Position numbers and translations under genes: made by a program. A DNA stretch of 9,095 bases from an uncultured Opitutaceae bacterium (GTDB lineage: Bacteria; Verrucomicrobiota; Verrucomicrobiae; Opitutales; Opitutaceae). Below the pieces are notes generated by a model. The model made no database searches. It had not been told where the DNA came from and saw only the letters and a list, made by a program, of their open reading frames with translations. Location: NCBI GenBank assembly GCA_946482625.1, contig CAMLSH010000121.1, forward strand, positions 1 to 9,095, written 5' to 3'. Below, one piece after another: positions 1 through 5,404 of this stretch; positions within the stretch are counted from its first letter, which is position 1; every line of letters begins with the position of its first letter.

Positions 1-78
1 GTTGCGTTCTTCGGCGTGCGCGGCGGTGGCCATCGCGGCGGTGAGGCCGAGCATCGCGGTGAGGCGGTGGGAGCGCAT
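1..78 (-). CDS. N-terminus of an exported protein, cut by the window start
   Basis: Reading the minus strand from an ATG at 78-76 gives 26 codons that run open off the window edge. The peptide begins MRSHRLTAMLGLTAAMATAA and continues with HAEERN. It looks like a classic Sec signal peptide: a basic n-region (Arg2, His4, Arg5), an Ala/Leu/Met hydrophobic core and a signal peptidase I site after Ala-His-Ala. The mature protein therefore begins with Glu-Glu-Arg-Asn and its function cannot be judged. No purine-rich ribosome-binding site precedes the ATG, as for most genes here. It lies 221 nt downstream of the hydrolase gene on the same strand. The dyads in that gap suggest it has its own promoter. 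The start is chosen for the signal peptide; the in-frame Met9 and Met16 would destroy it. Confidence 0.6.
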   Translation of the reverse strand, partial: MRSHRLTAMLGLTAAMATAAHAEERN

Positions 79-159
79 GGAATGGGTAGTCAGAAAAAGG
101 ACGCGATCATCCGCTTCGCGTGACACGGATGAGTCGGCAACCGGCCAGGAGCGAAGATC

Positions 160-173
160 GTTAGGTGCCTAAC
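160..173. promoter_or_regulatory. Perfect 14-bp dyad, possible operator
   Basis: GTTAGG-TG-CCTAAC is a perfect inverted repeat with 6-bp arms and a 2-bp centre. It lies 82 bp upstream of the start codon of the truncated exported protein, a normal place for an operator. The TTAGG...CCTAA arms resemble half-sites bound by DtxR/IdeR/SirR-type metal-responsive repressors (established consensus close to TTAGGTTAGSCTAACCTAA), but the spacing here is shorter. Assigning it to that family is inference. No such regulator is in the window. Confidence 0.35.
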
Positions 174-198
174 CAAAAGAGCTGATGGGTTGGTAGCA

Positions 199-223
199 AT
201 TTATTAAATAAACGTTTTAAACG
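199..223. repeat. AT-rich spot with two abutting dyads
   Basis: In an otherwise GC-rich window, this stretch holds two adjoining inverted repeats: TTTAT-TAA-ATAAA (200-212) and CGTTT-T-AAACG (213-223), sharing the palindrome AAACGTTT at 210-217. It sits between the end of the hydrolase gene and the start of the next minus-strand gene. It could be promoter DNA or an operator for the downstream gene, or part of a transcript end. I could not place a convincing -35/-10 pair, so the role is open. Confidence 0.3.
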
Positions 224-299
224 CGTTGAGGCGGACACGGCCTCGCCGGTTTCCAACACCGTCGTGGGCGGGCGAGCTCCGGTCAGCGCGGGCGGTTTT

Positions 300-1343
300 T
301 CAGACGGTGATGCTCTGGCCGGGTTCCATCACTTGGAATAAATCCTCAGTAAGGCCGGCCTCTGCCAGCGAGTTGCGAAGGGCGAGGGGTGGGTCGAGGC
401 GGGGCTCGTCGGTGAGTTGGAAGGCGCCCCAATGCATGCCGACGCTGAGGCGGGAGCCGAGTTCGCGGTGAATTTGGACGGCTTCGGCGGGGTTGACGTG
501 TTGGTCGCTCATGAACCAGCGGGGCTCGTAGGCGCCGATGGGAAGCATGGCCAGATCGGGCTGGCCGAGGCGGGCGGCGATGTCGCGGAAAATCTGGGGG
601 TGGTAACCAGTATCGCCGGCGAAAAAGACGCGGCGGGTCGGCGTAGCGATCATGAAACCGCCCCAAAGGCGTCCGCAGCGCCGCCCGCTGAGGCGGTTGG
701 TCCAGTGCTGGGCGGGGGTGAGCGTGACGGTGGTTGCGCCCGCGATGGCGGGAGCCGCGGAGACGGGGGCCGAGGTCGCCGCGCCGTGAACCGAGTTGGG
801 CGTGGACGGCGCAGCGTGGGCCAGCGAGTGCGATTGCCACCAATCGAGTTCGACGATGCGGCTCAGGCCGCCGCGACGAAGCAGCGCGTGAAAGCCGAGG
901 GGCGCGATAACGAGTGGGTTGTGAGCGCGGGCGAGCTGGCGAAGCGCGGGCAGGTCGCAGTGGTCGTAGTGGTCGTGGCTGAGGAGGATGGCGTCGATGT
1001 GCGGAAGCGTTTCGAGGCGCAGACCCGGAGCATGAACACGGCGGGGGCCGACTTTGCCGAAGAGGCCGATGCGCTCGCTGAAAACGGGATCGGTGAGCAG
1101 CGAGAGACCGGCGAATTGAAGGAGAAACGTGGAGTGATTGATCCACGTTGCGACGACTTCGGGCGAGCCGTGCGCCGGCGCGGCGGGTGCGGAGGTGCGC
1201 GGCTCGACGATGTGCGGCGACCAGGCGGGAACGCGGCGGGTGAAACGCCAGCGCAACACATCGCGGAAACCCGGCAGCGGGGGCGCGCCCGGGGTGAAAA
1301 AACGCGTGCCGTCGCAGTGATCGGAAACGGGAAAGGCGCTCAT
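300..1343 (-). CDS. NAPE-PLD-like metallo-beta-lactamase-fold hydrolase
   Basis: This 347-residue protein belongs to the metallo-beta-lactamase fold hydrolases of the UlaG/NAPE-PLD group (COG2220). The dinuclear-metal motif SHDHYDH is at residues 122-128. Further ligand or motif positions are PAQHW (His213), FAGDTGY (Asp244) and GMHWG (His304). The stretch IGAYEPRWFMSDQHVNPAEA (269-288) closely matches what I recall of animal N-acylphosphatidylethanolamine phospholipase D, so a phosphodiesterase acting on a lipid or related substrate is plausible, though the substrate cannot be read from sequence. There is no signal peptide, so it is probably cytoplasmic or peripheral. Residues about 177-204 are a low-complexity Ala/Ser/Pro insert between conserved strands. 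The ATG start gives an N-terminal extension typical of this group. It is the last of four closely spaced minus-strand genes, 52 nt after the cytochrome gene. Confidence 0.9.
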   Translation of the reverse strand: MSAFPVSDHCDGTRFFTPGAPPLPGFRDVLRWRFTRRVPAWSPHIVEPRTSAPAAPAHGSPEVVATWINHSTFLLQFAGLSLLTDPVFSERIGLFGKVGPRRVHAPGLRLETLPHIDAILLSHDHYDHCDLPALRQLARAHNPLVIAPLGFHALLRRGGLSRIVELDWWQSHSLAHAAPSTPNSVHGAATSAPVSAAPAIAGATTVTLTPAQHWTNRLSGRRCGRLWGGFMIATPTRRVFFAGDTGYHPQIFRDIAARLGQPDLAMLPIGAYEPRWFMSDQHVNPAEAVQIHRELGSRLSVGMHWGAFQLTDEPRLDPPLALRNSLAEAGLTEDLFQVMEPGQSITV

Positions 1344-1395
1344 GAGCGGCCGCGCGGTTACGGATGAGCCGGGCTGGATTTGTGCGAAGTTGAAA

Positions 1396-1791
1396 TCACG
1401 GGGCGGAGGGCTCGCCCGGCGTGAGCGTATTCAGAAAAGCGATCAAGTCGGCGCGCGCCGAGGCCGCCGTGACGGGCTGCAGCATGGTGGTGCCGGGTAC
1501 GAACTCGGTGGGAGCGGCGAGGTATTTTTCCAGAGTGGCGGCGTCCCAAGTGACACCGGATTTTTTCATGGCTTCGGAAAACGCGAACCCTTCGAACGTG
1601 CCGGCCTTGCGACCAACGACGCCGAGCAGGCCCGGGCCTTCGAGACGGTTGTCGGCTTTCGTGTAGTGGCAGGCGGCGCATTGCGCGGTGAAGGCGCGAC
1701 GGCCGCGGGCGGCGTTGCCCGGGGCGGAAAAGGCGCTGGTGGGCAGAGCGATGAGAAGGACAGCGGCGATGAGGTGCGTGGCGGGCGGCAT
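1396..1791 (-). CDS. Class I monohaem cytochrome c, exported
   Basis: This 131-residue protein starts with a signal peptide (hydrophobic run at residues 7-19, likely cleavage after about residue 22, TSAFSA). The haem attachment site CAACH is at 38-42. The stretch after it, GPGLLGVVGRKAGTFEGFAF, is characteristic of class I cytochromes of the c2/c550 type. The axial Met is probably Met103 in PGTTM, followed by the usual C-terminal helix (ADLIAFLNTL). The mature domain of about 105 residues has normal family size. It would be a periplasmic electron carrier with His/Met ligated haem. No partner oxidase or dehydrogenase is encoded in this window, so its redox partners are unknown. It lies between the 67-residue small gene and the hydrolase gene on the same strand. 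No clear ribosome-binding site precedes the ATG. Confidence 0.93.
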   Translation of the reverse strand: MPPATHLIAAVLLIALPTSAFSAPGNAARGRRAFTAQCAACHYTKADNRLEGPGLLGVVGRKAGTFEGFAFSEAMKKSGVTWDAATLEKYLAAPTEFVPGTTMLQPVTAASARADLIAFLNTLTPGEPSAP

Positions 1792-1870
1792 GGCGCGGCA
1801 CGGAAGCGGGCGACGACGCGGGGCGCAAGCGCGGGAGGCATTTCGCGGTCAGCGCAGAAAGACGGACGCG

Positions 1871-2074
1871 TCATCGGGGACCGAATGGAGGCGGCTCGTT
1901 GTCGAGGAGTTCGGCGATGCGGCGGTCGATCGAGAGAGCGGTGTCGGCCGCTTCGGCCTGGCCACGGGAATCGAGTGTGAAGGCAAGTTCGGCGAGCTCG
2001 GTGCGAAGATGGCGAAGTTTCTCGGCGAGCGGATCGCCGGTGAAGGGAAACGTTATGAGGCTAAACGTGTTCAT
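1871..2074 (-). CDS. Small acidic helical protein of 67 residues, function unknown
   Basis: A short open frame starts with ATG 12 nt after the stop of the beta-barrel gene, on the same strand, and ends 79 nt before the cytochrome gene. The product has a short hydrophobic start (MNTFSLITFPFTGDP), then a charged amphipathic region (residues about 15-59) with regularly spaced Leu/Ala, including ELAELAF, AADTALSIDRRIAELL, and a Pro-rich tail. This suggests a small soluble helical protein. I recall similar short proteins with a Leu-Asp-x-Arg-Gly-x-x-x-Ala-Ala-Asp pattern in Opitutaceae but cannot name a family. The tight spacing and protein-like composition support a real gene. The upstream bases (CTCCTCCC) are pyrimidine-rich, not a Shine-Dalgarno site, so translational coupling to the upstream gene is likely. 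Confidence 0.6.
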   Translation of the reverse strand: MNTFSLITFPFTGDPLAEKLRHLRTELAELAFTLDSRGQAEAADTALSIDRRIAELLDNEPPPFGPR

Positions 2075-2086
2075 GGGAGGAGACGC

Positions 2087-2983
2087 TTAAAAGCGGGCGT
2101 TGAGGCTGAAACGCGCGGTGGGGGCGCCGTCGGTTTTCACGACGAGTCCGCGGTCGTAGAAATCGAAGCGACGGTCGAGCAGCCAGCCGGCCTCGATCTC
2201 CGCTGTGAGGTTTTTCGTCAACGACCAGGCATACCCGGCGCCGAGGTGGATCTCGCGGTAACTCACCTCGCTGTCACGCAGATGCGAATACGCGGGGAGC
2301 GTAGACGCGGCTGAGTTCTCAAGGTGGTAGCTGCCCCCGTGGAGGGAAAGGGCGGCAAAGATTTTATGTCCTTCGCGGACGTCGTAACTGATCTCGGTGC
2401 GAGGGGCGCCGAGTGTGACGGCGACGCGGGGGCTGGCCTGCCAGCGGAGTCCGAAGAATGGCGTGAAGGTGTCCTCGGAGAAGGAATCGTAGAGTGCGCC
2501 GCCGAAGAACGTCAGGGAGCGGCTGTATTGCCAGCGGGCGAGGAGCATCGCGGGAACGTTGAAGGCGTCGCTGTTGAAGGAGCCGTCGTCGCCGTGGAAA
2601 CCGGGGCGGACGAGTGCGGTGAGGGACCAGGCGGGCGTGAAACTCCAGGTGGCGCCGAGTTCGATTTCGGTGGCGCGAAGTGAGTCGGGCAATGGCAGCG
2701 GGCCGGTCGAGTCGATGACGGTTTCTTCGTAGCGGAAACCGAGTTCGACGCGGAGTTTTTCGGAGACCGGGCGAGCGTGGTCGAAGCCGAGCGAGAATGT
2801 GCTCGTCTCAAGTTCGCCTTGGGTGGCGCCATGGAACTCGGCGTCGCTATTGGCGGAGAAGCGAAACGAGGCATCAACGTCGTTGGGTGGCTGGCCGGGC
2901 TGCGCGTGTGCGACGGCGGCGGCAAGGGAGGTGAGGGCAAAAGTGGCGGTGGCGAAACGAGTAAGAAGCCGTTTGGCGTGCAT
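2087..2983 (-). CDS. Exported outer-membrane beta-barrel protein
   Basis: From the ATG at 2983 the product has 298 residues. It begins with a compact signal peptide: MHAKRLLTR, a hydrophobic Ala/Leu/Thr core, and a cleavage site after Ala-His-Ala before QPGQ. The mature part alternates hydrophobic and polar residues with many aromatic strand ends (for example LGATWSFTPAWSLTALVRPG, HLGAGYAWSLTKNLTAEIEA). It ends in the strand RFSLNARF with a C-terminal Phe, the usual BAM-recognition signature of outer-membrane barrels. It resembles the DUF6268-type barrel proteins as I remember them; no specific transport role can be read. An in-frame GTG at 3025 would add 14 residues. I prefer 2983 because the signal peptide is more compact, and because the candidate promoter would start transcription at about 3025, on top of that GTG. 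It is first in a possible four-gene unit and divergent from the TetR gene. Confidence 0.82.
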   Translation of the reverse strand: MHAKRLLTRFATATFALTSLAAAVAHAQPGQPPNDVDASFRFSANSDAEFHGATQGELETSTFSLGFDHARPVSEKLRVELGFRYEETVIDSTGPLPLPDSLRATEIELGATWSFTPAWSLTALVRPGFHGDDGSFNSDAFNVPAMLLARWQYSRSLTFFGGALYDSFSEDTFTPFFGLRWQASPRVAVTLGAPRTEISYDVREGHKIFAALSLHGGSYHLENSAASTLPAYSHLRDSEVSYREIHLGAGYAWSLTKNLTAEIEAGWLLDRRFDFYDRGLVVKTDGAPTARFSLNARF

Positions 2984-3031
2984 GCGGAGGCTGAGACGTT
3001 TTCCGGGAAGCGGGTTGGTTGACACCCCTCC

Positions 3032-3059
3032 ATTCTAATTCAGAAAAAATCGGCAACAA
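3032..3059 (-). promoter_or_regulatory. Candidate sigma-70 type promoter for the beta-barrel gene
   Basis: On the minus strand, TTGTTG (3059-3054) is separated by 16 nt from TAGAAT (3037-3032), both close to the -35 and -10 consensus. The predicted start point is near 3025, giving a leader of about 40 nt to the ATG at 2983. The spacer includes a run of six T. A perfect TTGACA lies on the plus strand at 3019-3024, oriented toward the TetR gene, but no good -10 follows at normal spacing (17 nt leads to AGAAAA). The two signals would overlap in the same 64-nt region. Confidence 0.45.
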
Positions 3060-3089
3060 CTCGCGTCCCGGCGCAGTCGCACACGTCGC

Positions 3090-3737
3090 ATGAAAGCCAC
3101 TCTCTCTCCTCGGAAAAGACCACGTCAGGACCGCTCGCAGGCGACTGTGGAGGCGATTTTCCAGGCGGCGGCTCACATTTTTGGCGAGTTCGGATTCGAA
3201 GCGGCGACCACGAATGCGATCGCGGAGCGGGCGGGAGTGAGCGTGGGATCGTTGTATCAGTATTTCCCCAACAAGCGGGTGTTGTTGAACGCGCTGCACG
3301 AACGGCGTTTCGAGGCGAACATGCTGAAGCTGGCGCAAGCATGCGATCGCGGCCATGAACGCTCACTGCCGGAGGCGGTGCGGCACATTTCGGATGTGTG
3401 CACGGAAAATCATGTGAGCAGCCAGGCGCTCTCGAAGGTTTTCCATGCGGAGCTGCCGCCGATCTGGCCGGATCGGCAAGGGCGGGCGTGCGTGATCCAT
3501 CTGCGGGAGCGCTTGAGAGCGTTTTTGGAGGCGCATCGCGCGAGCATCTCGGTGGACATCGAGCGGGCGTTATTTTTCACCATGGCATTTGGCGGCAGTC
3601 TGGTGAAGGCGGGCCTGGCGGATCGTCCGCAGGACTTGGGGAATGGTGTGATCGCGCGCGAGATGGCGGAGACGATTTTGCTTTTTCTAACCGGGACGCG
3701 GGAGGGAATCTCTGCGGAAAAGCAGGGCGTGGCATGA
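3090..3737 (+). CDS. TetR/AcrR-family transcriptional regulator
   Basis: This is a 215-residue protein of normal TetR length. The N-terminal DNA-binding domain spans about residues 15-65: RSQATVEAIFQAAAHIFGEF, then the helix-turn-helix TTNAIAERAGVSVGSLYQYF and the conserved PNKRVLLNAL. A basic tail (KATLSPRKRPRQDR) precedes it. The all-helical C-terminal domain (about 75-205) would bind an unknown ligand and dimerise. Members usually repress their own gene and a divergent neighbour, commonly one for transport or envelope function. The divergent beta-barrel gene is therefore the natural candidate target. The stop codon overlaps the rsmD start as ATGA, so the two are probably co-transcribed and translationally coupled. 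No clear ribosome-binding site precedes the ATG. The direct repeat GTCGCA-CAC-GTCGCA lies just upstream of and partly over the start, at 3076-3090. Confidence 0.95.
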   Translation: MKATLSPRKRPRQDRSQATVEAIFQAAAHIFGEFGFEAATTNAIAERAGVSVGSLYQYFPNKRVLLNALHERRFEANMLKLAQACDRGHERSLPEAVRHISDVCTENHVSSQALSKVFHAELPPIWPDRQGRACVIHLRERLRAFLEAHRASISVDIERALFFTMAFGGSLVKAGLADRPQDLGNGVIAREMAETILLFLTGTREGISAEKQGVA

Positions 3738-4324
3738 GGATCAGTGGAGGCGCGGCGCGGGGCATCACGCTGGTCACGCCGAAAGGCGACGCGACGCGAC
3801 CGGCGACGGACGGGATGCGGCAGGCGGTGTTTTCGAGCATCGCTTCGCGGGTGCCGGGCGCGTGGTTCCTGGACCTGTTCGCGGGGAGCGGCGCGTATGG
3901 GCTGGAGGCGGTGAGCCGGGGAGCGGCTGGGGGATTTTTTGTGGAGAAAGCTGCGAAGGCCGCGGCGTGCGTGCAGAAGAATATCGCGGCGGTGTGCAAG
4001 AGCGCCGGGCATGACGAGCGGACGCTCGGCGTGGCGCAGACGGATGTGTTGAGCTGGAAGCTGCCGGCGGGGGCGGCGGTGCCGGATCTGGTGTTCATCG
4101 ATCCGCCGTATGAGATTATCGGCGACGTGGCGGAGGCGCTTTTTGCGAAGATGACGGAGATGCTGGCGACGAAGGACGACCCGGTGATCGTGTTCGAGAT
4201 GCCGGGGGAGATAACCTTGGAGCCGGCGGGTTGGACGTGCGTTCGGCGGCTGGGGAAGGGTGCGCGGCAACCGACGGCGGCGTTTTTTCGGAAGGCGGAA
4301 AAAGTGGCAGCGACGGCTGAGTAA
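3734..4324 (+). CDS. rsmD: 16S rRNA (guanine966-N2)-methyltransferase RsmD
   Basis: This 196-residue protein is the SAM-dependent enzyme that methylates N2 of G966 (E. coli numbering) of 16S rRNA in the assembling 30S subunit. The N-terminus MRISGGAARGI and the following TRPATDGMRQAVFSSI are the family signature. The SAM-binding motif I is DLFAGSGAYGLEAVSRGA (47-64). The catalytic motif DPPY is at 123-126, preceded by DLVFI. Length matches the usual 180-200 residues. The open frame extends further upstream into the TetR gene, but the ATG overlapping the TetR stop gives exactly the family N-terminus, so I start there. It is convergent with rsmE, 98 nt away, so two 16S rRNA methyltransferase genes face each other. 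The C-terminal tail (KAEKVAATAE) is non-conserved. Confidence 0.95.
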   Translation: MRISGGAARGITLVTPKGDATRPATDGMRQAVFSSIASRVPGAWFLDLFAGSGAYGLEAVSRGAAGGFFVEKAAKAAACVQKNIAAVCKSAGHDERTLGVAQTDVLSWKLPAGAAVPDLVFIDPPYEIIGDVAEALFAKMTEMLATKDDPVIVFEMPGEITLEPAGWTCVRRLGKGARQPTAAFFRKAEKVAATAE

Positions 4325-4422
4325 GCGAAAGTCGCGGTCGGGATCGCGGAACGCAGAGGCGTTGAGGTGTGGAAAGAAGTCGGAGCGGATGGAGCGCGGC
4401 GAAGGGGCGTCGCTCGACGTCG

Positions 4423-5211
4423 CTACATGAGGCCGAGGCGGGCCTTGACGATGGCGACGGCGGCGGTGACGGCGGTCTCGGCGCGAAGGACGCGTGGGCC
4501 AAGGTGGGCGAGGGTGAAGTTTTTCGCGCGGAGCAGATCGCGCTCGGCGGGGGACCAACCGCGTTCGGAACCGATGGCGAGCGTGATGACAGGGAGGACG
4601 CCGGTCGGCGCGATGTAGCGTGATGAGTTACAGTGGTCGAGGGAGTGGCTGAGGGGGGCGGGGGACTCGTAGTTGTCGAGGGCGATGCGGGTACAAGCGG
4701 GTGGGGCGGGCTCGTTTGCGGTGTGTGTTGGGGCGAGTGGACGTGAGGCGATGACGTCGGCGAGCGGGCGGGCCCAGGTGACTTCGGGGAGGCGGGTGCA
4801 GAAGGCTTGTTCAGCGCCGGTGATGAGGTGGCGGCGCCATTCGCCGGAGGACCAGAGGGTGCTTTGGGCGTAGGAGGGTTCGCCGCGTGCGGAGGCGAAG
4901 AAGTGGAGTGCGGATACGCCGAGAGCCGTCGCTTCCTGCAGAATTTTACGAGCGGTCTGCGGGCGGGGAAGGCCGATGAGGAGTGCGATGGGGTCGAGCG
5001 GCGGAGGCGGTTCGCCCCAGGCGAAAGTGAGGGCAAGGGAGGTCGGAGAAATTGCGGTGAGCGTGCCTTTGCCGCGGGGGCCGTCGATGAGGCCGGCGTC
5101 GAAGGTATCCCCGATCTGGCGACGAAGGACGTCGAGCAGGTGTGCGGCGCGCGGGTCGGTGCGCGGGAGCGGCGCGGTGGCTTCGTCAGGAGTGAAGAGG
5201 AGGAGGTTCAC
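4423..5211 (-). CDS. rsmE: 16S rRNA (uracil1498-N3)-methyltransferase RsmE
   Basis: This 262-residue protein of the SPOUT superfamily methylates N3 of U1498 (E. coli numbering) in 16S rRNA. An N-terminal PUA-like region (1-68) is followed by the trefoil-knot methyltransferase domain. Visible signatures are LPRPQTARKILQEATALGVS (81-100), GAEQAFCTRLPEV (132-144) and the SAM-binding knot region LAIGSERGWSPAERDLLRAK (211-230) with LGPRVLRAETA (237-247). The usual GPEGG loop reads GSERG here, a variant I believe occurs in some lineages. Residues about 184-206 (SPAPLSHSLDHCNSSRYIAP) form a non-conserved insert. The start is GTG at 5211-5209, since no ATG fits and the N-terminus MNLLLF matches the family. 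Only a weak ribosome-binding site is visible. It is divergent from selO. Confidence 0.92.
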   Translation of the reverse strand: MNLLLFTPDEATAPLPRTDPRAAHLLDVLRRQIGDTFDAGLIDGPRGKGTLTAISPTSLALTFAWGEPPPPLDPIALLIGLPRPQTARKILQEATALGVSALHFFASARGEPSYAQSTLWSSGEWRRHLITGAEQAFCTRLPEVTWARPLADVIASRPLAPTHTANEPAPPACTRIALDNYESPAPLSHSLDHCNSSRYIAPTGVLPVITLAIGSERGWSPAERDLLRAKNFTLAHLGPRVLRAETAVTAAVAIVKARLGLM

Positions 5212-5232
5212 GCGATTATTTTTCGGAGAGTA

Positions 5233-5253
5233 GGCCGAGGGGAGCTCTCGGCC
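5233..5253 (-). promoter_or_regulatory. Hairpin in the rsmE leader
   Basis: GGCCGAG (5233-5239) and CTCGGCC (5247-5253) are perfect 7-bp arms around a 7-nt loop. On the minus strand the hairpin ends 21 nt before the rsmE GTG start. A second pairing, GAGAG (5226-5230) with CTCTC (5245-5249), would use the same bases and exclude the first. Such paired alternatives can serve as a translational or attenuation switch, but that is inference. No run of T follows in the rsmE direction, so an intrinsic terminator is not supported. Confidence 0.35.
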
Positions 5254-5264
5254 AAGGGTTGAAA

Positions 5265-5323
5265 ACCGATCGGTGCGCTTTCTGTCGGTTGCCGCGGAAG
5301 CGACCGCTCACGGTCGATCGATC
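5265..5323. repeat. Cluster of short palindromes between rsmE and selO
   Basis: Three dyads lie in the divergent spacer: ACCGATCGGT (5265-5274, perfect 10 bp), CGACCG-CTCA-CGGTCG (5301-5316, 6-bp arms) and CGATCGATCG (5314-5323, perfect 10 bp). They share GATCG/CGGTC-like words. They may be operators for divergent control or only a by-product of high GC with CGATCG preference. No convincing promoter boxes were found for selO or rsmE in this 193-nt spacer. Confidence 0.3.
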
Positions 5324-5404
5324 GGGCTGGTGGCAGGGCGGCCGACGATCTTGGCGTGAGTCTGGACAGCCGGCTGATTTCGCGGAGGGTTGGCGACCGC
5401 ATTT

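Noticed and set aside
955..980. Repeated TGGTCG words suggesting a tandem repeat
   Set aside because: They are codons of the SHDHYDH metal-binding motif read on the opposite strand, so coding explains them.
417..1367. 316-codon open frame on the plus strand
   Set aside because: It is antisense to the clear metallo-beta-lactamase-fold hydrolase. The Gly/Arg/Ala-rich translation with no motifs is typical of high-GC shadow frames.
3398..3733. Upstream extension of the rsmD frame into the TetR gene
   Set aside because: The ATG at 3734 gives the exact RsmD family N-terminus, and the extension is out of frame with the real TetR protein.
4325..4422. Bidirectional terminator between convergent rsmD and rsmE
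   Set aside because: Only weak dyads are present (for example AACGC-AGAG-GCGTT at 4350-4363) and no T-run follows in either direction.
3410..4558. 382-codon open frame on the minus strand
   Set aside because: It is antisense to TetR and rsmD, both confidently identified. The product is an Arg/Pro/His-rich shadow translation.
4116..5036. 306-codon Pro/Ser-rich open frame on the minus strand
   Set aside because: It overlaps rsmE in another frame on the same strand. Its low-complexity Pro/Ser content reflects codon composition, not a protein.
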